Positions 14,148 to 18,812 of a DNA stretch of 18,812 nt are shown one piece after another (position 1 is the stretch's first letter; the number at the start of each line of letters is the position of its first letter). Made by a program: the position numbers and the translations under genes. Under the pieces are notes generated by a model that was not told the origin of the DNA, made no database searches, and saw only the letters and a list, made by a program, of their open reading frames with translations. This DNA comes from BRH-c25 sp029553855 (GTDB lineage: Bacteria; Bacillota; Clostridia; Lutisporales; Lutisporaceae), in the NCBI GenBank assembly GCA_035375865.1, contig DAOSQO010000031.1, positions 1 through 18,812 of the forward strand. Direction: 5' to 3'.

Positions 14148-15008
14148 TTAAAGATAATTATCCAGCTTCCTTTGCAGCTTTTCGGAAATAGCCACCAACG
14201 GCAGCCTAAGCTCCTGAGATTTAATAAGGCCCATTTTGTTAAGGCAATATTTAATCGGGGCAGGGTTCGGCTCTTCAAACAGCAGTGGAATAATCCCTGC
14301 AAGCCTCTTCCAGATTTTAAAGGCCCCTTGATGATCATTGTTTTTTACCCTGTTGTATATCTCAATAAAGCTTTCAGTCTCAATATGGGAGGATGCAAGG
14401 ATGCCGCCTTGCCCCCCATATATAAGAGTGATGTAGAAGAATATGTCCTCACCAGTCATTACTGAAAAACCATAGGGTGCATTGAGCAGCAAGGAAAGGC
14501 TCTGCTTTATATCTCCGCTTGCATCCTTAACCCCAATAATGTTTTTTAATTCTGAAAGCTTGAAAAGTGTTTCGTTTTCAACATTTCTCCCTGTCCTGTA
14601 AGGAATATTGTAAATAATAATATTCAAATCTGTGGCCTCGGACATTTTCAAAAAATGCTCGTAAATTCCTCTTTGATCAGGCCTGCTGTAATAAGGGGAT
14701 ACGGAGAGTACACCGTTGACCTTGTATTTTTCAACAGTTTTGAGCTTTTCCAGGACCTTTTTTGTGTTGTTTCCTCCTGCCCCAACAATGACGGGTACCC
14801 GCCCGTGCACGTATTCCATAGTTTTCTCAATTATTTCTTCAAATTCTGTTTCATCTATAGTGGGGCTTTCCCCTGTTGTTCCTAAGGGAATAATACCTGA
14901 AACTCCTTTTCCAATGTAGTAATCAATCATCGTTCTGAAAGCCTCGAAGTCAACCTTGTCTTCCAAAAAGGGGGTTACAATTGGGAGCCAGACACCGTCA
15001 ATACGCAT
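14148..15008 (-). CDS. dapA: 4-hydroxy-tetrahydrodipicolinate synthase
   Basis: Condenses pyruvate with aspartate semialdehyde, the first committed step to diaminopimelate and lysine. It has 286 residues. The active-site residues fall exactly at the Escherichia coli numbering: T44 and T45 (PLGTTGES), Y107 (SPYY), Y133 (IIYNIPYRTG), R138, and the Schiff-base lysine K161 (IIGVKDASGD). R138 separates DapA from sialate lyases. Start ATG 15008 (MRIDGVWLPIVTPF) is chosen because GGAGG lies 8 bases upstream; the in-frame ATG 25 codons earlier lacks a ribosome site and would add an unrelated hydrophobic stretch. It is followed by asd, which makes its substrate, and is divergent from an AraC regulator. 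Confidence 0.96.
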   Translation of the reverse strand: MRIDGVWLPIVTPFLEDKVDFEAFRTMIDYYIGKGVSGIIPLGTTGESPTIDETEFEEIIEKTMEYVHGRVPVIVGAGGNNTKKVLEKLKTVEKYKVNGVLSVSPYYSRPDQRGIYEHFLKMSEATDLNIIIYNIPYRTGRNVENETLFKLSELKNIIGVKDASGDIKQSLSLLLNAPYGFSVMTGEDIFFYITLIYGGQGGILASSHIETESFIEIYNRVKNNDHQGAFKIWKRLAGIIPLLFEEPNPAPIKYCLNKMGLIKSQELRLPLVAISEKLQRKLDNYL

Positions 15009-15083
15009 ATTAATACCTCCAATCAAAATAATGAAATGTAAAAATATAATGTTTAGCATCATTATATCCAAAATTCTTGCCAT

Positions 15084-15113
15084 AAATATTGCTTGAAGTG
15101 CTTGAAATATTGC
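15084..15113. promoter_or_regulatory. direct repeats in the dapA / AraC-regulator divergent region
   Basis: AAATATTGC occurs at 15084-15092 and 15105-15113, 21 bases apart (two helical turns), and TGCTTGAA occurs at 15090-15097 and 15099-15106. Same-face direct repeats are typical of AraC-family binding sites. A weak promoter pair for the regulator (TTGAAA 15102-15107, TAGTAT 15125-15130, 17-base gap) overlaps them. Confidence 0.4.
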
Positions 15114-15202
15114 AATTAGTGCTATAGTATTAAGTAGAACAGTATTTAGGGTTCGGGCGCAATAATTTTTGAATGTACAAAAAGGATTATCGGAGGTTTT
15201 TT

Positions 15203-16087
15203 ATGAAAAATGATGCCATTGTTTCCGGCAGTAAACGAGGATATTTGAACAAGGATTTTCAGTTATTTCACCTGAAGGACAGGAAAAGCATGGAGTTTGA
15301 ATTGCACTTTCACGATTTTAATAAAATAATTATCTTTATTTCAGGAAATGTTACATATCTCATAGAAGGAAAGGCATACAAGCTGAAGCCCTGGGATATA
15401 CTTCTCGTGAGCAGCAGCGAGATACATAAGGCTGTAATTGGTGCAGCCGGGACTTACGAGAGGATAATCATCTGGGTTAATTCAAGTTTCTTGCTTAAGC
15501 ACAACAGCCCTGGATGCAATTTGTTGAGATGTTTTGATATGGCTTTAAAAGAGAAGCGTAATATGTTAAGGTTGAACCCTGAACTTCTTCGGCAGGGGAA
15601 GTATATTCTTTCACATCTTGAGGAAGAATGCAGCAGTGATGTTTTTGGAAGTCAGGTGCTTAAGAATTCATTATTCCTGCAATTTATAGTATATCTCAAC
15701 AGGCTATACCTTAAGCCTGAGGATATAAAATACCGGGAAGATGGGGAGCTTGATGAAAGCATAGGTGAAATAATAAGCTACATCAGTGAAAACCTTTGCG
15801 AAGATATGTCAATTGATAGTTTGGCTTCGAAATTCTATATGAGCAGATATCATCTGATGCATAAGTTTAAAAGCCAAACAGGGTACACCATTCATAACTA
15901 TGTTCTTCAGAAACGACTAATTATGTCCAATAAGCTGATAAAGTCGGGAATATCAATAGCGGAAGCCTGTACAGAGTGCGGTTTCGGAGATTATTCAAGC
16001 TTTGTCAGGGCCTTCAAAAGGATGTATGGATTTTCACCGAAAAAGTACAGCAAAATGACGGAGAATCTCGAAAAGTCGGAAGGATAA
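15203..16087 (+). CDS. AraC family transcriptional regulator
   Basis: A 294-residue regulator with an N-terminal cupin-like sensing domain (about residues 20-110; HFHDFNKIIIFISGNVTYLIEGKAYKLKPWDILLVSSSEIHKAV). A C-terminal double helix-turn-helix covers about 195-290, with DMSIDSLASKFYMSRYHLMHKFKSQTG as the first unit and ISIAEACTECGFGDYSSFVRAFKRMYGFSPKKY as the second. Such proteins usually sense sugars or other small molecules. Start ATG 15203 is chosen because CGGAGG lies 6 bases upstream; an in-frame ATG at 15173 has only a weaker AAAGG after it. It is divergent from dapA-asd, so it may regulate that operon, though AraC control of lysine synthesis would be unusual. Confidence 0.9.
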   Translation: MKNDAIVSGSKRGYLNKDFQLFHLKDRKSMEFELHFHDFNKIIIFISGNVTYLIEGKAYKLKPWDILLVSSSEIHKAVIGAAGTYERIIIWVNSSFLLKHNSPGCNLLRCFDMALKEKRNMLRLNPELLRQGKYILSHLEEECSSDVFGSQVLKNSLFLQFIVYLNRLYLKPEDIKYREDGELDESIGEIISYISENLCEDMSIDSLASKFYMSRYHLMHKFKSQTGYTIHNYVLQKRLIMSNKLIKSGISIAEACTECGFGDYSSFVRAFKRMYGFSPKKYSKMTENLEKSEG

Positions 16088-16106
16088 TTTGGGAATGAAA
16101 GGCAGA

Positions 16107-16135
16107 TTGACAATTGGTTCCCTAGGGCTTAATAT
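16107..16135 (+). promoter_or_regulatory. sigma-A promoter for speD
   Basis: A perfect TTGACA (16107-16112) is followed after 17 bases by TAATAT (16130-16135, 4 of 6). The leader would be roughly 40 bases. Confidence 0.55.
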
Positions 16136-16184
16136 TATTATGATTTATACTTTTTAAGACCAAGGGGAAAGGGGAGTGATACTT

Positions 16185-17000
16185 TTGAAAGCAGGAAATG
16201 GAAAGCTGAAGCTCTATGGCTTCAATAATCTTACGAAATCGTTGAGTTTTAATATCTATGATATTTGTTACACGAATTCTGACGAAGACCGTAAGAAATA
16301 TATTGAATATATCGACGAGCAATATAATTCTACCAGGCTTACCAGAATACTCTGCGACGTTACCGAAATGATAGGAGCCAGTGTATTGAATGTAGCCAAA
16401 CAGGATTACGACCCTCAGGGTGCGAGTGTTACTCTTCTTATATCGGAAGAGGAAGTCCCCCTTTATGTGCTTGACCCTTCCTGCAACAGGGGGGTTTTTA
16501 CTCCCATCAGGGAAAACATTGTAGGACATCTTGATAAGAGCCATGTAACGGTGCATACTTATCCGGAAAGTCATCCTCAGAATGAAATCAGCACTTTCAG
16601 GGTTGACATAGATGTGACTACCTGCGGAACAATTTCACCCCTGAAGGCATTGAATTATCTGATTCAGAGCTTTGATTCCGATATTATCACAATAGATTAC
16701 AGAGTCAGAGGTTATACAAGGGATGTTAATGGACGGAAGCATTTTATTGACCATAAAATTAACTCAATACAGAATTTTATTGCCAAAGAAACAATTAACA
16801 AATACGACCTGATTGATATGAATATATATCAATCAAACATTTTTCATACCAAAATGAGAATAAGCAATTTAGAAATAAACAATTATCTGTTTGAAATGAA
16901 TGAGGAAGACCTTAGTCCAAAAATGAGGATGGAAATAAAAAGAAAACTGGACAGGGAAATCACTGAAATCTTTTATGGGATTAATCTGCCTAAGCTTTGA
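16185..17000 (+). CDS. speD: S-adenosylmethionine decarboxylase proenzyme, long (E. coli-type) form
   Basis: Makes decarboxylated AdoMet, the aminopropyl donor for spermidine. It has 271 residues, the class 1A length, not the 120-140-residue Bacillus form. KLKLYGFNNLTKSLSFNIYDIC at the N-terminus and DYDPQGASVTLLISEE are family signatures. Self-cleavage is expected between K118 and S119 in GHLDKSHVTVHTYPESHP, turning S119 into the pyruvoyl cofactor, and C147 (DVTTCGTISPLKALNYL) is the likely proton-donor cysteine. The start is uncertain: TTG 16185 (GGGGAG ribosome site, 8 bases away, start MKAGNGKLKL as in E. coli) is preferred; GTG 16176 with AAGGGG is the alternative. A terminator follows it, and no speE is in the window. 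Confidence 0.95.
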   Translation: MKAGNGKLKLYGFNNLTKSLSFNIYDICYTNSDEDRKKYIEYIDEQYNSTRLTRILCDVTEMIGASVLNVAKQDYDPQGASVTLLISEEEVPLYVLDPSCNRGVFTPIRENIVGHLDKSHVTVHTYPESHPQNEISTFRVDIDVTTCGTISPLKALNYLIQSFDSDIITIDYRVRGYTRDVNGRKHFIDHKINSIQNFIAKETINKYDLIDMNIYQSNIFHTKMRISNLEINNYLFEMNEEDLSPKMRMEIKRKLDREITEIFYGINLPKL

Positions 17001-17013
17001 CTAAAGATTGACC

Positions 17014-17042
17014 AAAGGATAGCAATACGCTATTCTTTTTTA
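17014..17042 (+). terminator. intrinsic terminator after speD
   Basis: Stem AAAGGATAGC / GCTATTCTTT (one G-T pair), loop AATAC, followed by further T residues. Confidence 0.75.
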
Positions 17043-17090
17043 TTCTTCAGAAAAGCCGAATAGGCGTTAAACGCACGAAGCCCTTTATTC

Positions 17091-17119
17091 TTGACTTATT
17101 AAAAAATTGATGGAATAAT
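17091..17119 (+). promoter_or_regulatory. sigma-A promoter for the phosphoesterase gene
   Basis: TTGACT (17091-17096, 5 of 6) and AATAAT (17114-17119, 5 of 6) have a 17-base spacer. Transcription would begin near 17126, with a leader of about 24 bases. Confidence 0.6.
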
Positions 17120-17149
17120 TGACTTACATCTTTAAAGAAAGGACGTATC

Positions 17150-17764
17150 ATGTTCAATATTAAGAAAAGTTTATGCAATGCAACAGGAAAACTCTATATT
17201 TCTCCAAAACTATCAGGGTCTGCAGAAAAGAAATTGCTTCATATTTCAGATACTCCACTTTGCTTTTATTTCGACCTAAAGAGACTTATATGCAGATTGA
17301 AGCCGGAATATATAGTGCATACAGGTGATATGGTTGACGATATCAAGCTGGCTGTTTATCCCGCCTTAATCTGCGAGCACGAGAAAGGAATAAAGCGTCT
17401 GGCAGGTATGCTCGAGTCCTCCGGAGCTGAAATTTTTTTGGCTTTGGGTAACCATGATGATTTTGACATTGTCAATAGATATTTCAAGAAAAGCAGAATA
17501 ATTATCGGCGCAGAGACAATAAATATAGAAAAAAGGAGCTTCAGAATAAGCCATCTGCCTGGAGGCATATTGGATAACCCTGCCCAATACAATTTATTTG
17601 GGCACGATTTAACACTGAAGGATGGCTGCATCGATAACAAACGATACTGCAATGGGATTGCATATATAAATATTATCGGACTGGAGACAGGGGAATGCAC
17701 CTCTCTGTGTTATCCTTCCCGTATAGACGATTCAAGGCTGGGGAGACGAAAATCCGGGTTATGA
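17150..17764 (+). CDS. calcineurin-like metallophosphoesterase with altered metal site
   Basis: A 204-residue protein. Motifs of the metallophosphoesterase family appear in order: HISDTP (31-36), HTGDMVDD (G59-D60 to D63), LALGNHDD (N101-H102), ISH (H135) and FGHDL (G151-H152). The first motif should be DxH, but is D34-T-P36; the last should be GHxH, but is GHDL. The two missing histidines are the ones that, by family knowledge, bind only metal 1; the metal-2 ligands (D60, N101, H135, H152) are intact. It may be a single-metal enzyme or a binding protein. No signal peptide. Start ATG 17150 has an AAAGGA ribosome site. The unrecognised gene starting at 17789 follows after 24 bases, so the two are probably co-transcribed, separately from speD. 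Confidence 0.75.
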   Translation: MFNIKKSLCNATGKLYISPKLSGSAEKKLLHISDTPLCFYFDLKRLICRLKPEYIVHTGDMVDDIKLAVYPALICEHEKGIKRLAGMLESSGAEIFLALGNHDDFDIVNRYFKKSRIIIGAETINIEKRSFRISHLPGGILDNPAQYNLFGHDLTLKDGCIDNKRYCNGIAYINIIGLETGECTSLCYPSRIDDSRLGRRKSGL

Positions 17765-17788
17765 AAATAATTTTAAGGGATGGTGTTT

Positions 17789-18796
17789 ATGCTTAATTTG
17801 GTAAGAGGCGGACCAAAAATACTGATTTTCGAGAGCAGCGGGATAAAGGAATTGACAGATTACTTTATCCGGGAGAAGAATGCGCATGCTTATAGTTATG
17901 ATGACACATTTGAAAAAGCCGGAGAAGACCATACCATAATATTCATTACCGATAAAATAACGGATATAGTCGAAAGGGAAAAGATTAACGAAGTGCTGAT
18001 AATAGCCGAGGAACCTGATGCAATACTTTGCAGCCTGTTGAATGACAACAAGAGCCATCTGATAACAAAATCAAGGATATCAACAAGGATAATAATATTA
18101 AGGGCGATGGGAGACCTGGAAGAGGTAATTAAAGAAATAAGCAAGGACTATGAATGCGTAGAAGGGGATGCAATAGAAATCCTCAACTCCTATAATGAAA
18201 AAGGTACGGTAATAGGAATAACCGACAAGCCTTTACGCGGGAGCATAAGCGTTAAAAAGGATATTTACAGGAAGGCTTTGTTTGTTGAGGAAAGGTACAG
18301 ACCCCTTATGCGAAGCCTCAGGTCACATGCATTGAAATACCTGAACATCGGACTCGGGAACAAGGATTGGTACGAGGTTGAAATAAGAATATATGACAAA
18401 TACAAAGAATATGACCTGCATTACGAAAGACTCCTTAATGTAATGGAGTGGCTGGAAATAGGAATAATACTCGGTGAGTCCTGGGGCAAAGATTATCCTA
18501 GGCCTATGCTGGCGGTAGAGGTATATAGGGTAAGGTTTTTTACTTATTATGAACCTAAATACATCAAGAAGATATTACTGGGATTGGAGCTTCTGGATGA
18601 TGGGACCAGGATAGTAGATTACGACCTGTACTATAACAGAAAAAAGCTGTATTGGATAGATGCAGCGGATGAAGGTATAAAGGACAGACATTTGATAGGA
18701 GTCAAATACAGGGAAGAGATATTATCGAAGCTAAGCGACAAGGAAATTGAAGAACTATATGAGATAGAAAACGATATATTGGTCACCAGAACATAA
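17789..18796 (+). CDS. hypothetical protein, 335 residues, family not recognised
   Basis: I do not recognise this protein. It is charged and soluble, with no signal peptide or membrane segment. The N-terminal third alternates predicted strands and helices (GPKILIFESSGIKELTDYF, HTIIFITDKITDIVERE, KINEVLIIAEEPDAI, TRIIILRAMGDLEEVIKEI), as in Rossmann- or receiver-like folds. The C-terminal part is rich in aromatic and charged residues (YRPLMRSLRSHALKYLNIGLGN, DWYEVEIRIYDKYKEYDLHYERLLNVMEWLEIG). It contains only two cysteines. ATG 17789 (MLNLVRGGPKILIF) is preferred because AGGGA lies 8 bases upstream; ATG 17780 overlaps that site. It follows the phosphoesterase gene by 24 bases, and its stop overlaps the ribosome site of the next gene, so it is in the middle of an operon. 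Confidence 0.75.
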   Translation: MLNLVRGGPKILIFESSGIKELTDYFIREKNAHAYSYDDTFEKAGEDHTIIFITDKITDIVEREKINEVLIIAEEPDAILCSLLNDNKSHLITKSRISTRIIILRAMGDLEEVIKEISKDYECVEGDAIEILNSYNEKGTVIGITDKPLRGSISVKKDIYRKALFVEERYRPLMRSLRSHALKYLNIGLGNKDWYEVEIRIYDKYKEYDLHYERLLNVMEWLEIGIILGESWGKDYPRPMLAVEVYRVRFFTYYEPKYIKKILLGLELLDDGTRIVDYDLYYNRKKLYWIDAADEGIKDRHLIGVKYREEILSKLSDKEIEELYEIENDILVTRT

Positions 18797-18804
18797 GGAG
18801 AAGA

Positions 18805-18812
18805 ATGCGACA
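18805..18812 (+). CDS. start of a further gene, cut by the window edge
   Basis: An AAGGAG ribosome site (18795-18800) overlapping the previous stop codon is followed 4 bases later by ATG at 18805. Only the first two codons are visible, so the product is unknown. Confidence 0.4.

Noticed and set aside
15009..15083. N-terminal extension of DapA by 25 residues
   Set aside because: No ribosome site at ATG 15083, while ATG 15008 has GGAGG and gives the exact Escherichia coli residue numbering.
17091..17124. Two TTGACTTA copies (17091 and 17119) as a regulatory repeat
   Set aside because: The first is explained as a -35 element; the second has no partner and two copies of 8 bases in AT-rich DNA can be chance.

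Overview
This 18.8 kb window looks chromosomal and comes from an anaerobic low-to-moderate-GC Bacillota, most likely a Clostridia. That is an inference from the strong AGGAGG-type ribosome binding sites, the TTGACA/TATAAT promoters, a Gram-positive LexA box, and the gene set: a clostridial-type 2,3-bisphosphoglycerate-independent phosphoglycerate mutase, a YczE/YitT membrane protein, a long-form SpeD and an archaeal/fungal-type Asd. I see no transposase, phage, CRISPR, tRNA or rRNA. Genes are densely packed and mostly housekeeping or small regulatory modules.

Layout. 1-1030: 3' two-thirds of gpmI (glycolysis). 1117-2676: membrane M48 metalloprotease with an extra C-terminal soluble domain. 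2749-5002 (minus): two-gene operon of an F420-0:L-glutamate ligase-like protein and a PTS EIIC-like membrane protein. 5235-5594: PilZ (c-di-GMP binding) protein. 5637-5975 (minus): cysteine-rich DUF3795 protein whose promoter carries a perfect LexA/SOS box. 6186-6938: exodeoxyribonuclease III. 6996-8468: a promoter, a 37-codon small ORF, an intrinsic terminator with a possible competing hairpin, then an MFS exporter; this resembles an attenuated resistance operon. 8655-10112: WYL regulator followed by a GyrI-like ligand-binding protein. 10113-10491: non-coding stretch of consecutive hairpins and a short dispersed-type repeat. 10492-12099 (minus): gamma-glutamyltransferase. 12322-13026: YczE-like membrane protein. 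13033-15008 (minus): dapA-asd lysine-pathway operon, divergent from an AraC regulator (15203-16087). 16185-17000: SpeD (AdoMet decarboxylase, polyamine synthesis). 17150-18796: a metallophosphoesterase with a half-degraded metal site, followed by an unrecognised 335-residue protein, with another gene starting at the window edge.

How they work together. The clearest functional units are dapA-asd, WYL regulator/GyrI-like, the ligase-like/EIIC pair, and the leader-ORF/MFS unit. All three convergent gene junctions use bidirectional terminator hairpins that run into the stop codons. The most interesting items for follow-up are the SOS-controlled DUF3795 gene, the putative attenuator before the MFS gene, the F420-ligase-like/EIIC pairing, and the phosphoesterase that lost exactly the metal-1 histidines beside an uncharacterised protein.
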